DNA of 64,000 nucleotides. Source: Clostridia bacterium. GTDB taxonomy: Bacteria > Bacillota > Clostridia > Christensenellales > Borkfalkiaceae. Each line of letters begins with the position of its first letter. The stretch's first letter is position 1. The notes beneath the pieces were generated by a model. That model was not told the origin of the DNA. It did no database searches and saw only the letters and a program-made list of their open reading frames with translations. The DNA lies in the NCBI GenBank assembly GCA_017396365.1, contig JAFQMD010000026.1:62001-126000 (forward strand). Direction: 5' to 3'. Shown here piece by piece: positions 54,134 to 63,001 of the stretch. A program made the position numbers and the translations under genes.

Positions 54134-54754
54134 ATGAAAGTTTTATTGCTAAACGGCAGTCCAAGAGCAAACGGAAATACACATTTAGCCCTTTTAGAAA
54201 TAGAAAAGGTTTTAAATAGCGAGGGTATAGAAACTGAACTTATACAGGTCGGGAATAAGGCGATAAGAGGGTGCATGGCTTGTGGAGGTTGCAGAAAAAT
54301 TGGCAAGTGCGTATATGACGACGGCGTTAACGAACTCGTTGAAAAGTTCAGTAGTGCTGACGGGCTTATAGTCGGTAGCCCAGTTTATTACGCGTCGGCA
54401 AACGCAACGCTAATTGCAGTTCTTGACAGAATGTTCCAAAGTAGCGGTTGGATGGACAAAACTATGAAGGTAGGAGCGTGCGTTGCAGTAGCAAGGCGCG
54501 GTGGAACTACGGCTACTTTTGACGAACTTAACAAGTATTTTACGATAAGCGGAATGCCCGTGGCGTCTGGGCAGTACTGGAACGGTGTTCACGGTGGAGT
54601 TGTTGGCGAGGCTGAAAAAGACGAAGAAGGTATGCAACAGATGAGAACGCTCGCTAAAAATTTTGCATTTTTGCTTAAATCTATTGCGCTTGGTAAAGAG
54701 AAATACGGACTTCCCGAAAAAGAAAAGAGAGTAGCGACGAATTTTATAAGATAA
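54134..54754 (+). CDS. Flavodoxin-fold NADPH-dependent FMN reductase
   Basis: The 206-residue product has the FMN-binding signature LLLNGSPRANGNTHLAL (residues 4-20) and a cysteine cluster CMACGGCRKIGKC (about 48-60). That cluster is typical of the iron-sulfur-flavoprotein-like branch. GLIVGSPVYYASANATLIAVLDR follows. Likely a cytoplasmic electron-transfer or quinone/FMN reductase. AGGAG precedes the ATG. Whether the cysteines bind an Fe-S cluster is unclear because the full spacing of the known proteins cannot be checked here. Confidence 0.88.
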   Translation: MKVLLLNGSPRANGNTHLALLEIEKVLNSEGIETELIQVGNKAIRGCMACGGCRKIGKCVYDDGVNELVEKFSSADGLIVGSPVYYASANATLIAVLDRMFQSSGWMDKTMKVGACVAVARRGGTTATFDELNKYFTISGMPVASGQYWNGVHGGVVGEAEKDEEGMQQMRTLAKNFAFLLKSIALGKEKYGLPEKEKRVATNFIR

Positions 54755-54758
54755 AAAA

Positions 54759-54795
54759 ACGCTCCGTTTGGCAACCAAACGGAGCGTAATTTTTT
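54759..54795. terminator. Bidirectional intrinsic terminator
   Basis: A perfect 13-bp stem with a 3-nt loop (54759-54771 with 54775-54787) is flanked by A7 and T6, serving the convergent flavoprotein and mscL genes. Confidence 0.9.
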
Positions 54796-54802
54796 AGTTT
54801 TA

Positions 54803-55411
54803 TTATGCTTTTGTTTTCATTGTTGCAAGAATTTCTTTAAGTAAATCTTCTGCAGTTGGGTTAGCAATTCTATCTTGTTTTGCCTTTTCTGCTTCTTCTG
54901 CTTCAAGTCTTGCCTTTTCTTCAGCCTCTTTTTGAGCCTTATCTTCAAAATATTTCTTAACTGCTTCTTTGTTCTTTAAACTAATACCAGCGGCTTTAAC
55001 TTCTTTCTTTTGACTTTTAGTAAGTTTACCTTTTGTAAGCGCTTGTTCAAGTTTTTCTTGACTATCTTTAACGTGATTGATAATCTTAACGATAGTAAAG
55101 AGAACGAACGCAATGATAAGGAAGTTGATTATTGCGTTTATAAATGCGCCCCAGTCAATATAGAAACAGTTGGCAAGGTCGATAGTGCCGTCTTCAAGGT
55201 AAGCTTTAGGACCTAAGAAGGTATAAACTTCGCTCAAAGCGTTTTTACCGAGCATTAATGCGAGTAAATAGTTGATAATCGGTTTTAATATAAAGTTACT
55301 TAAACCGTTAACGATAGCAGTGAACGCACCGCCGACGATAACGCCGACAGCCATATCAACGATATTGCCACGGGTTATAAATTTTTTAAATTCTTCAAAA
55401 AACTTTTTCAT
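54803..55411 (-). CDS. mscL: Large-conductance mechanosensitive channel with C-terminal insertion
   Basis: MscL opens under membrane tension to release solutes. The N-terminus FFEEFKKFITRGNIVDMAVGVIVGGAFTAIVNGL and TM2 (FINAIINFLIIAFVLFTIVKIIN) are diagnostic. The start at 55411 follows AAGGAG; an upstream in-frame start lacks a ribosome site. At 202 residues it is longer than the usual 130-150. A highly charged, probably coiled-coil stretch of about 60 residues (KAQKEAEEKARLEAEEAEK) lies before the normal C-terminal helix (PTAEDLLKEILATMK). It forms an integral membrane homopentamer. Confidence 0.93.
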   Translation of the reverse strand: MKKFFEEFKKFITRGNIVDMAVGVIVGGAFTAIVNGLSNFILKPIINYLLALMLGKNALSEVYTFLGPKAYLEDGTIDLANCFYIDWGAFINAIINFLIIAFVLFTIVKIINHVKDSQEKLEQALTKGKLTKSQKKEVKAAGISLKNKEAVKKYFEDKAQKEAEEKARLEAEEAEKAKQDRIANPTAEDLLKEILATMKTKA

Positions 55412-55438
55412 AAATTTCTCCTTTGTTTTTATAAAATT

Positions 55439-55467
55439 ATTATACACCTGCGTATTTTATTTGTCAA
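55439..55467 (-). promoter_or_regulatory. Promoter of mscL
   Basis: On the minus strand, TTGACA (55462-55467) and TATAAT (55439-55444) are 17 bp apart, giving a short leader that contains AAGGAG. Confidence 0.85.
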
Positions 55468-55523
55468 TAAATTTTAAAAATAAGGGATATTTAAAATAAT
55501 TATTTTAAAGGGCGTAAAGATTA

Positions 55524-55552
55524 TTGACATTTGAAAATGAAAGTATTAAAAT
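55524..55552 (+). promoter_or_regulatory. Promoter of the cation/proton antiporter gene
   Basis: TTGACA (55524-55529) and TAAAAT (55547-55552) are 17 bp apart, 38 nt before the ATG. Confidence 0.8.
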
Positions 55553-55590
55553 CAATTTGTATTTTCACAAGCGTATTTTAGGAGAAGATT

Positions 55591-56868
55591 ATGGAAACAC
55601 TATTAAGCCTTTCGATAGCCCTTTTCGTAGGACTAATGCTTTCAAGGCTTGCAAAACTTATTCAATTACCTGCAGTAACTGCTTATTTGGTAACGGGCGT
55701 TATAATCGGTCCTTGGTGTTTGGGCGCTTTCGGCGTAAAAGGTCTTGGATTTACTAGCGAAGAAGAGATAGCGTCGCTTAAAATTATATCTGACGTAGCG
55801 CTTGGATTTATTGCCTTTTCAATAGGTAACGAATTTAGACTTTCGCAACTTAAAGCAATAGGAAAAAAGGCAACGGTTATTGGTATTTTTCAAGCGGTTG
55901 TCGCAACGGTTTTCGTCGATATCGCGCTTATAGGCTTACATTTATTGATTCCAAAGCAATTTCCGCTTTCGTCGGCAATAATCCTTGGAGCGATTGCGTC
56001 GGCAACAGCGCCAGCGGCAACGCTTATGGTTGTTAGACAGTATAAGGCTAAAGGTCCTGTAACTGATACTTTATTGCCAGTCGTTGCAATCGACGACGCT
56101 GTAGGTTTAGTTCTTTTTGCAATATCTTTCGGTGTTGCAAAGGCAATTTCTCTCAATCAAGTTAATATAATATCGATTATTTTCGAGCCGATTATCGAAG
56201 TCGTTTTATCGCTTGGGCTCGGCGCTATAATGGGATTTTTAATTACCTATTTTGAAAGGTTTTTCCATTCGCGTTCAAAAAGGCTTTCAATGTCGGTTGC
56301 ATTTGTTTTCTTAACAGTTGCAATTTCTATGGTAGAGTTTGAAATAGGTGGAGTTCACTTTGCGTTTTCATCTCTTTTAACGTGTATGATGCTCGGTACG
56401 GTATTTTGTAACTGCTGTGATTTTTCGGAAGAACTTATGGATAGGTTGGATCGTTGGACAGCGCCTTTGTTTTTGCTTTTCTTCGTTATAAGCGGAGCGG
56501 AACTTAAACTTTCACTCTTTGCAGATCCGCTTATCGTTTTAATCGGCGTAGTATATATCGTATTCCGTTGTTTGGGTAAATATTTTGGTGCGTTTGCAAG
56601 TTCAAAAATGGTAAAAGCAGAGCCAAGCGTTGTAAAATATCTCGGTATAACCCTTTTCCCTCAAGCGGGGGTTGCTCTTGGCATGGCGCTTATAGTAAAA
56701 TCACTTCCAGCGCTCGGCGTAGTTGGTACGATTGTCGAAAACATAACCCTTTTCTCCGTATTGATTTACGAACTCGTAGGTCCGTTCCTTACTAAACTTG
56801 CTCTTACTAAAGCAGGCGAAATCGACCCGAGTGGTAAAATTAGCGCAAGGGGACAAAAACATATTTAA
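55591..56868 (+). CDS. CPA2-family cation/proton antiporter
   Basis: The 425-residue integral membrane protein has about 12-13 hydrophobic segments. The N-terminal pattern LSRLAKLIQLPAVTAYLVTGVIIGPWCLG and the core AIASATAPAATLMVVRQYKAKGP, then VAIDDAVGLVLFAISF, fit the KefB/NapA-type Na+(K+)/H+ antiporters. The Asp pair in AIDDAVG is the expected ion-binding site. No RCK/TrkA domain follows, so it is the short form. AGGAG precedes the ATG. The transported ion (Na+ or K+) cannot be decided. Confidence 0.9.
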   Translation: METLLSLSIALFVGLMLSRLAKLIQLPAVTAYLVTGVIIGPWCLGAFGVKGLGFTSEEEIASLKIISDVALGFIAFSIGNEFRLSQLKAIGKKATVIGIFQAVVATVFVDIALIGLHLLIPKQFPLSSAIILGAIASATAPAATLMVVRQYKAKGPVTDTLLPVVAIDDAVGLVLFAISFGVAKAISLNQVNIISIIFEPIIEVVLSLGLGAIMGFLITYFERFFHSRSKRLSMSVAFVFLTVAISMVEFEIGGVHFAFSSLLTCMMLGTVFCNCCDFSEELMDRLDRWTAPLFLLFFVISGAELKLSLFADPLIVLIGVVYIVFRCLGKYFGAFASSKMVKAEPSVVKYLGITLFPQAGVALGMALIVKSLPALGVVGTIVENITLFSVLIYELVGPFLTKLALTKAGEIDPSGKISARGQKHI

Positions 56869-56943
56869 TTTGTCTATCATTGTTTAGTTAAACTCGTAGA
56901 TTTTATTATTTAGTAGTTTACGGCAAATTTTATTTAAATTGAT

Positions 56944-56970
56944 AAAACGACCTATCAAGGTCGTTTTTTT
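56944..56970 (+). terminator. Intrinsic terminator after the antiporter gene
   Basis: A 10-bp stem (56944-56953 with 56958-56967) is followed by T residues, 75 nt after the stop. Confidence 0.8.
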
Positions 56971-57023
56971 ACAAAATTTTTACCTTTTTAAACTCTTTCG
57001 TTAAAACTGTGGATAAAATTTAC

Positions 57024-57052
57024 TTGAAATGGGAAAGAGATAGGTATATAAT
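57024..57052 (+). promoter_or_regulatory. Promoter placed to give a leaderless mRNA
   Basis: TTGAAA (57024-57029) and TATAAT (57047-57052) are 17 bp apart. The ATG of the next gene is at 57059, within one or two bases of the expected transcription start. Confidence 0.75.
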
Positions 57053-57058
57053 TATAGT

Positions 57059-57814
57059 ATGAAAATTTCACAGGAAAACAAAAAAATAATATTAAAATTA
57101 CTGCTACTTATATTGTTAATAGGTGTGATAATTGCCGTAGGATATCTTGTTTTACATCTTTTAGGGTGGACGAAACTTAACCAAGAGCAGTTGCAAGAAA
57201 TTGTCAAAGGAACGGGCGCTATCGCTCCACTTATCTTTATATTGATATCTTTTCTGCAAGTTACTTTCGTGCCTATTCCGGGCGCAGTTACAATAATTGC
57301 AGGTAATTATCTGTTTGGCTTTTGGCTATCTTTTGTATATTCGTATATAGGTATGCTACTTGGCGCAATGTTCGCTTTCTTTTTAGGAAAGACTATAGGA
57401 AGACCGTTTGCAAACTGGATAGTAGGGAGCAAAGAAAAGGTTGATACGTGGATAAAAAGGCTAAAAGGTAGGCAAAACGTAATACTGTTTTTTATGTTCT
57501 TTTTGCCCTTTTTCCCCGACGATATATTGTGTACGGTGGCTGGGCTTTTGCCGATTTCATATTTTGGGTTTTTAGTAATGCAAGTTATAACGAGAGCGAC
57601 GTCTATCGGCTTTACCTTACTATTTATGTCGGGAGAGTTTATTCCGTATCAAGGATGGGGGCTTGTCGTGTTAGGCGTTATCGCCGTGATTTGTATAGGC
57701 GCGTTTATCGTCAGTATGAAATATTCAGAAAAAATTAACGACTTTTGCGTAGATAAAATCAACGCGATTTTTAGAAAAAATAAAGATAAAACGAAGGAAA
57801 AAGATGAAAAATAA
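57059..57814 (+). CDS. TVP38/TMEM64-family (DedA-like) membrane protein
   Basis: The 251-residue membrane protein has the TVP38/SNARE-associated family core: FLQVTFVPIPGAVTIIAGNYLFG, MLLGAMFAFFLGKTIGRPFANWIVG and FFLPFFPDDILCTVAGLLPISYF. The family is linked to membrane lipid or undecaprenyl-phosphate handling (DedA superfamily). No Shine-Dalgarno sequence precedes the ATG, and the promoter position suggests leaderless translation. It overlaps the ClC gene by 11 nt. The tail is rich in Lys and Asp. Confidence 0.87.
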   Translation: MKISQENKKIILKLLLLILLIGVIIAVGYLVLHLLGWTKLNQEQLQEIVKGTGAIAPLIFILISFLQVTFVPIPGAVTIIAGNYLFGFWLSFVYSYIGMLLGAMFAFFLGKTIGRPFANWIVGSKEKVDTWIKRLKGRQNVILFFMFFLPFFPDDILCTVAGLLPISYFGFLVMQVITRATSIGFTLLFMSGEFIPYQGWGLVVLGVIAVICIGAFIVSMKYSEKINDFCVDKINAIFRKNKDKTKEKDEK

Positions 57815-59402
57815 AACGTTTACAGGGTCTGTGTATAAAAACGCAGTTCAACTAATTTTATTTGGAAGTATAACGGGAGTGTTTGCAGGAATAGCCGTTT
57901 CGCTATATAATATTTGCGCAACTTTTGCTTTTAACGGGGCAACGGCGGTTTACGATTTTATAAGGCGAAATCCAGCGCTAATTCCACTTTTTATCGTGGG
58001 GCTTATATTAGGGGCGTTTATTTTAAGCGTTGCAATAAGGCTCGTACCTATGATAAAGGGGAGTGGAATACCTCAAACCGAAGGCGCAACGAGAGGGGTT
58101 GTTAGGTTTAAGTGGTGGAAAGACGCTACTGCAATGTTCGCCGTTAGTTTGCTTTCAATTTTTATGGGGCTTTCGGCAGGCGCTGAAGGTCCAAGCGTAC
58201 ATATAGGCGCGTCTATGGGTGACGGAGTATCTGCCGTCTCAAGAAGAAATGAAATGATTCGTAGATATCAAATAACGGGTGGCGCGTGCGCTGGGCTTGC
58301 AGTTGCAATCGGCGCTCCTATGTCGGGAATGGCGTTTGCTTTTGAAGAGGCGCATAAGCGCTTTACCCCCGAAGTGTTTATTTGCGCTTTTTCGTCCGTA
58401 ATATTTGGAATGCTTACAAAATCTCTCGTGTATTTGCTATTCGGTTTAAACGCTCACGCTGGATTTCACGCTTTTTCGCTCGGTGAAATTGCTTTAAAAG
58501 ATTATCTTTTCGTCGTTTTATCGGCGGTTGTTTGCGGACTTTTCGGCGTGCTTTTATTTAAATCGGTGTTTTGGATAAAATCGCTATTTAGTAAAATAAA
58601 ACTTAAAATAAAATGGCAGTCCGATTGGCTTAAAATGTCGATTGCCGTGCTTATAGGCGGACTTTTTTCGTTAATTACGATAAACGTAATGGGTGGGGGA
58701 CACGATTTTATCGAAACGTTAGGCTCGTTGGCGACACGCGAAACGCCAAAGATTTTTGGACTTCCTATAATTTGGACCTTACTTATCGTTTTGGTCTTAA
58801 AGTCTATTACCACCGTATTTAATATGGGAGCAAGCGTTCCGTGCGGAACTTTTATACCTATGCTTGCAATCGGCGCGTGTATAGGCGCTCTAACTTCGGA
58901 AGTTTGGGTTTTATTAGGCATGAACCCGTCTGCAAAAGACACGCTCATTATGATATGTATGGCGTCGTTTTTCGCAACGGTAGTAAAAGCGCCGATTACA
59001 GCCGTTATAATGGTCGTTGAAATGACTTTTAGTTTTACGCCTTTACTCCCTGTAATTATCGGCGTTTCAATAGGATATTTTATAGGCGATATTGCAAGAA
59101 CGGACAGCATATACGAAACTCTTTTAGAACAATTCGTTGAAGAGAGCGGAGCGCATACAAACAAAGAAAAGGTTAAATTTACCTTTACCGCTATGCCACT
59201 TTCCATTGCAATCGGCAGAGAGATAAGAGACGTTTTATGGCCGAACGGCGTTCAAGTGACTAAAATAATTAGAAACGACGAAAGCGTTTTCCCAGAAGGC
59301 GGAACTGTAATTTTGGCAGGGGATGAGATATCTTTTTCTTGTCTTACGGACAATCCAAGCGCGATGGAAGACGATATAAAACATATTTTAGGTGTTGAAT
59401 AA
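57804..59402 (+). CDS. ClC-family chloride channel/exchanger with C-terminal TrkA-C domain
   Basis: The 532-residue protein has the ClC selectivity motifs. GSGIPQTEG lies near residues 83-91, GAEGPSVHIG holds the gating glutamate near residue 128, and GASVPCGTFIPMLAIGA is the third filter segment. About 17 helical segments are followed by a C-terminal cytoplasmic domain (from about 455: AIGREIRDVLWPNGVQVTKIIRND, VILAGDEISF) of the TrkA-C type. The intact gating Glu suggests a proton-coupled exchanger. Chloride is likelier than fluoride because the GSGIP motif is kept. AAGGA in the upstream gene serves as its ribosome site. Confidence 0.92.
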   Translation: MKNKTFTGSVYKNAVQLILFGSITGVFAGIAVSLYNICATFAFNGATAVYDFIRRNPALIPLFIVGLILGAFILSVAIRLVPMIKGSGIPQTEGATRGVVRFKWWKDATAMFAVSLLSIFMGLSAGAEGPSVHIGASMGDGVSAVSRRNEMIRRYQITGGACAGLAVAIGAPMSGMAFAFEEAHKRFTPEVFICAFSSVIFGMLTKSLVYLLFGLNAHAGFHAFSLGEIALKDYLFVVLSAVVCGLFGVLLFKSVFWIKSLFSKIKLKIKWQSDWLKMSIAVLIGGLFSLITINVMGGGHDFIETLGSLATRETPKIFGLPIIWTLLIVLVLKSITTVFNMGASVPCGTFIPMLAIGACIGALTSEVWVLLGMNPSAKDTLIMICMASFFATVVKAPITAVIMVVEMTFSFTPLLPVIIGVSIGYFIGDIARTDSIYETLLEQFVEESGAHTNKEKVKFTFTAMPLSIAIGREIRDVLWPNGVQVTKIIRNDESVFPEGGTVILAGDEISFSCLTDNPSAMEDDIKHILGVE

Positions 59403-59407
59403 AAACG

Positions 59408-59433
59408 AAAAAAGACCGAAAAGGTCTTTTTTT
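59408..59433. terminator. Intrinsic terminator after the ClC gene
   Basis: A stem at 59408-59417 pairs with 59423-59433 around GAAAA and ends in T7, directly after the stop. Confidence 0.85.
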
Positions 59434-59473
59434 ATGCGTGAAAAATCAAATTGATTAAAAAGCGTTATTTTAA

Positions 59474-59502
59474 TTGACAAAATATCCGCTATTTTATATA
59501 AT
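59474..59502 (+). promoter_or_regulatory. Promoter of the riboswitch/P-type ATPase transcript
   Basis: TTGACA (59474-59479) and TATAAT (59497-59502) are 17 bp apart, and the aptamer starts within a few bases of the expected start point. Confidence 0.85.
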
Positions 59503-59598
59503 GATATCAATGAGGAGTAGTTGGCGGATATTCCGTAACTAAATCGTTAGCACAAACCTTTTTGGTTTCGGTTTAGTTTTAAACGACGAGATCATGCC
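59503..59598 (+). ncRNA. yybP-ykoY-type (manganese) riboswitch
   Basis: The leader contains the two conserved loops of this class: AGGAGTAG at 59513-59520, and ACGAGATCATGCC at 59586-59598, close to the ACGAGACC(U)UGCC end of the Bacillus ykoY element. An internal stem-loop lies around ACCTTTTTGGT. ATGAT near 59501-59505 can pair with ATCAT at 59591-59595 to close the aptamer, which would break the terminator hairpin just downstream (an ON switch). This class binds Mn2+ and controls Mn exporters, which fits the P-type ATPase gene that follows. Confidence 0.8.
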
Positions 59599-59618
59599 GT
59601 TTGGCATGATTTTTTTTG
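59591..59618 (+). terminator. Riboswitch-controlled terminator
   Basis: A perfect 8-bp stem (59591-59598 with 59603-59610) with a GTTT loop is followed by T8. The left arm overlaps the aptamer's 3' strand, so aptamer and terminator are mutually exclusive. Confidence 0.85.
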
Positions 59619-59668
59619 TTTAAATACCCTTCAAGCAAATTTAGGCGTAAAAACGCAAAAGGAGTAGT

Positions 59669-62353
59669 ATGACACCACACAGTCAGAATGTAAAAGACGT
59701 TTTGTCGGAACTTAAAACCGACGAAATTAAGGGTTTAACTTCGGCGCAAGTTGAAGAAAACACCCAAAAGTTTGGACTTAACAAACTTGAAGAAAAGAAG
59801 AAAAAAGGTATCGTAGCCCGCTTTTTAGAGCAGTTTACGGACGTAATGATTATTATTCTTCTTATCGCAGCCGCAATTTCGCTCGGCGTTGCCATTTACG
59901 AAGGCGTAACTCACGGATTTGATATAGTTGAAATGATTGAACCTTTCTTGATTTTGGCAATCGTTTTAATCAACGCGATAATGGGCGTCGTGCAAGAAAG
60001 TAAAGCCGAAAAGGCGTTGGACGCTCTTAAAAATATGTCCGCTCCACACGCGAGAGTTATTCGTGACGGCGTTGAAAAAATTATAATGTCGGCAGAACTC
60101 GTGCCGGGTGATATTATTAAACTTGAAGCAGGCGATTTCGTCCCTGCCGACGCAAGACTTATAAAAAGCGTAAACTTAAAGTCGGAAGAATCAGCCTTGA
60201 CAGGCGAGTCAGTTCCGTCTGAAAAGTTTGCGGACGCTGAGGTTAAAGAAAAAGCGCCTATCGGCGACAGAACGAATATGGTATTTTCGGGCTGTTCTAT
60301 AACTTACGGTACGGCTCTCGCAGTAGTTACCGCTACGGGTATGCAAACTGAAATGGGTAAAATTGCAGGTATTCTTGCTAACGAAGAAGAGTCTAAAACT
60401 CCACTTCAAGAAAAACTTGCAAAACTCGGCAGTCTGCTCGGTATTTTAGTTTTAGGTATATGTTTCGTTATGTTTGCCGTTCAAATTATTAGAGACGGTT
60501 TCGACTTTAACAACATTATCGAAGCGTTTATGTCCGCAATTTCACTCGCAGTATCGGCAATTCCCGAAGGTCTTCCCGCCGTCGTTACTATCGTACTTTC
60601 AATCGGCGTACAGCGTATGGTTAAGCGTAACGCGATTATTAGAAGACTTCCTGCAGTTGAAACGCTCGGTAGTTCTTCGGTAATTTGTTCGGATAAGACG
60701 GGAACTTTAACTCAAAATAGAATGACGCTCGTTAAAACTTACGTTGACGGCGGAGAAATTTTAGATTTTGAAGGCTCGGCAGAAGGCGAAACGTATAAAA
60801 TGCTTTGCTACGGCAGTCTTTGTTCGGACGGTAAAGTAGTTTTTGAAAACGGCGCTGAAAAGCATATCGGCGATCCTACCGAAACGGCTATCGTTCTTGC
60901 TGCGCACAAAGCAGGCGGAGTTCAAGACGAACTCAACGCTAAACACCCAAGAGTTGGCGAACTTCCTTTCGACTCCGACCGTAAACTTATGACTACCGTC
61001 AATATGATAGACGGCAAGCCCGTCGCTATCGTAAAAGGCGCGTTTGACGTAATTGCGAAAAGAACGGTTAAGGGCGATATTGAAAAGGCGAGAATTGCTT
61101 GCGACGATATGAGTTCAAACGCTCTTAGAGTTCTTGCCGTTGCATATAAAGAACTTGACGAAGTTCCTGCAAACCCGTCGTTTGAAGAACTTGAATACGA
61201 CCTTACTTTCGTAGGGCTCGTAGGTATGATAGACCCACCGAGACCTGAATGTAAAGTGGCAGTTGCAACTTGTCGTCAGGCAGGTATTAAACCCGTTATG
61301 ATTACGGGCGACCATATCGTAACCGCAACTGCAATCGCTAAAGAACTCGGTATTTTCGTTGACGGCGACAAGGCTATAACGGGCGCGCAATTAGACGAAA
61401 TGAGTGACGAAGAACTCGATAGAGAAGTTAGAAATATATCTGTTTACGCCCGTGTTTCTCCCGAAAACAAGATAAGAATCGTTAAAGCATGGCAGAAAAA
61501 AGGCGAAGTCGTTTCTATGACGGGCGACGGCGTAAACGACGCTCCTGCACTCAAAGCGGCGGATATCGGTTGCGCAATGGGTATAACCGGAACGGACGTT
61601 GCTAAAGGCGCTGCCGATATGACTCTTACAGACGATAACTTTGCAACTATCGTTGAAGCCGTAAAAGAAGGTAGGGGAATTTTTGAAAATATCAAAAAGG
61701 TAGTTGGTTTCTTGCTTTCTACAAACCTTGCCGAAGTTTTGGTAGTATTCATATCTACCGTAATTTTAGGTTCTTTCGTAGGGCTTGGCAATCCGTTTAT
61801 TCCTATTCAACTCCTTTGGATTAACCTTGTTACCGACTCGCTCCCAGCAATAGCGCTTGGTATGGAAGCCGTTGAAAACGATATTATGTACCACAAGCCG
61901 AAACATAAGAACGAGAGTTTGTTTGCTCACGGTCTTGGTGTTAAAATTGCCCTTAACGGCGTGCTTTTAACCGTTACGACCTTGACAGGTTACGTTCTCG
62001 GCGCAATCGTTATGAAAAATCCCGTAACCGGCGCTTTAAATCACGATGCAGGTAGCACTATGGCGTTTATGATACTCGCAATGAGCCAACTCGTTCAAGC
62101 GCTTAATATGAGAACGTCGCACTCGCTCTTTAAGGTAGGTTTCTTCTCGAATAAGACTATGAACCTTTCGCTTTTAGTTTGTGCGGCGCTCACTGCAATC
62201 GTACTTTTCATACCAGGCGTTGTAACGGTATTTGGTATGATTATGCTCGATTGGTGGATGTATTTAGTAGGTCTTGGACTTTCGCTCCTTCCTATACTCG
62301 TTATGGAAATTGCAAAAGCAGTTGGATTTATTAAATCACACGCTCATAAATAA
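59669..62353 (+). CDS. P2-type cation-transporting ATPase (Ca2+/Mn2+ efflux)
   Basis: The 894-residue P-type ATPase has an N-terminal cation-ATPase domain, the A-domain TGES in [12 protein letters not shown], and M4 [17 protein letters not shown]. The phosphorylation motif [10 protein letters not shown] has its Asp at residue 342, and the hinge [17 protein letters not shown] is present. M5 has NLAEVLVVF and M6 has [15 protein letters not shown], giving a single, site II-like ion site as in PMR1/LMCA1-type pumps. By sequence it would be called a calcium pump. The yybP-ykoY-type leader argues for manganese export as its physiological job. AAAAGGAG precedes the ATG. Confidence 0.93.
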   Translation: MTPHSQNVKDVLSELKTDEIKGLTSAQVEENTQKFGLNKLEEKKKKGIVARFLEQFTDVMIIILLIAAAISLGVAIYEGVTHGFDIVEMIEPFLILAIVLINAIMGVVQESKAEKALDALKNMSAPHARVIRDGVEKIIMSAELVPGDIIKLEAGDFVPADARLIKSVNLKSEESALTGESVPSEKFADAEVKEKAPIGDRTNMVFSGCSITYGTALAVVTATGMQTEMGKIAGILANEEESKTPLQEKLAKLGSLLGILVLGICFVMFAVQIIRDGFDFNNIIEAFMSAISLAVSAIPEGLPAVVTIVLSIGVQRMVKRNAIIRRLPAVETLGSSSVICSDKTGTLTQNRMTLVKTYVDGGEILDFEGSAEGETYKMLCYGSLCSDGKVVFENGAEKHIGDPTETAIVLAAHKAGGVQDELNAKHPRVGELPFDSDRKLMTTVNMIDGKPVAIVKGAFDVIAKRTVKGDIEKARIACDDMSSNALRVLAVAYKELDEVPANPSFEELEYDLTFVGLVGMIDPPRPECKVAVATCRQAGIKPVMITGDHIVTATAIAKELGIFVDGDKAITGAQLDEMSDEELDREVRNISVYARVSPENKIRIVKAWQKKGEVVSMTGDGVNDAPALKAADIGCAMGITGTDVAKGAADMTLTDDNFATIVEAVKEGRGIFENIKKVVGFLLSTNLAEVLVVFISTVILGSFVGLGNPFIPIQLLWINLVTDSLPAIALGMEAVENDIMYHKPKHKNESLFAHGLGVKIALNGVLLTVTTLTGYVLGAIVMKNPVTGALNHDAGSTMAFMILAMSQLVQALNMRTSHSLFKVGFFSNKTMNLSLLVCAALTAIVLFIPGVVTVFGMIMLDWWMYLVGLGLSLLPILVMEIAKAVGFIKSHAHK

Positions 62354-62360
62354 TTAAATA

Positions 62361-62392
62361 AACGCCGATTTTCGAGTGAAAATCGGCGTTTT
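62361..62392 (+). terminator. Intrinsic terminator after the P-type ATPase gene
   Basis: A perfect 13-bp stem (62361-62373 with 62378-62390) is followed by TTTT. Confidence 0.85.
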
Positions 62393-62402
62393 ACGTAAAA
62401 TT

Positions 62403-62430
62403 AAAAAGTCGCTTTATTAAGCGACTTTTT
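62403..62430. terminator. Second terminator, serving the convergent YbjN-like gene
   Basis: An 11-bp stem (62403-62413 with 62420-62430) has A5 and T5 flanks and so works on both strands. Confidence 0.8.
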
Positions 62431-62452
62431 GTTTTGATAATTAAATTAACTT

Positions 62453-62860
62453 TTAAGCCCAACGAGCCTTTGCGATTTCTGGATATGCGTCGTCTAAAAT
62501 GTTTACGAGCCTAAGTACGAGTGATAAACACTCCGCGCCACAAGTAGAGCGGTCGATAATAGCGTCCATAGAAACGATTACGTCGTCGTCATCGTCAACG
62601 TAAAACTTAACCCAACGGTATTTTAAATTTAGGTCGTTACAAACTTTCAAAGCCGAGTCTTTTTTGTTTTTAAACTTTTCAACGTCCCAACATTTGAGTT
62701 CAACCAAACCATCGCCGTCTTTATCAAACACTACGTAGATTGAAATTTCGTCTTTATTATCGCCGTTATAGGTCACGTTTACCACGTTTTCTGATTTAAC
62801 GGTGTATTTAACGCCTTTTGCGTCCATGTGTTCTGTAAATAATTGAGCAAATTCAACCAT
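62453..62860 (-). CDS. YbjN domain-containing protein
   Basis: The 135-residue product fits the YbjN/type III chaperone-like fold: an N-terminal helix (FAQLFTEHMDAKGVKY), alternating strands (ISIYVVFDKDGDGLVELKCW), ALKVCNDLNLKYRWVKFYVDDDDDVIVSMDAIID, and a C-terminal helix (ECLSLVLRLVNILDDAYPEI). Family members are small cytoplasmic proteins of poorly defined function. Five consecutive Asp residues are notable. AAGGAGT precedes the ATG. It is a single gene with no operon partner. Confidence 0.85.
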   Translation of the reverse strand: MVEFAQLFTEHMDAKGVKYTVKSENVVNVTYNGDNKDEISIYVVFDKDGDGLVELKCWDVEKFKNKKDSALKVCNDLNLKYRWVKFYVDDDDDVIVSMDAIIDRSTCGAECLSLVLRLVNILDDAYPEIAKARWA

Positions 62861-62965
62861 AATTAGTTACTCCTTATTACCTCTTATTTTATGGTATAAC
62901 TTTATCATAAACTTTCGCGTAATGTCAATAAAAAAGTAAAATTTATTAAAAATAAGTTAAAATCA

Positions 62966-62994
62966 TTGACGAAATTAAATAATTAGGTTAAAAT
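62966..62994 (+). promoter_or_regulatory. Promoter of the pnuC leader transcript
   Basis: TTGACG (62966-62971) and TAAAAT (62989-62994) are 17 bp apart, placing the transcript start near 63001, about 180 nt before the pnuC start. Confidence 0.7.
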
Positions 62995-63001
62995 TATTAA
63001 C

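Noticed and set aside
58502..59206. 234-codon open frame on the minus strand inside the ClC gene
   Set aside because: It is antisense to a clear ClC gene, has no ribosome site and shows no recognisable protein motifs.
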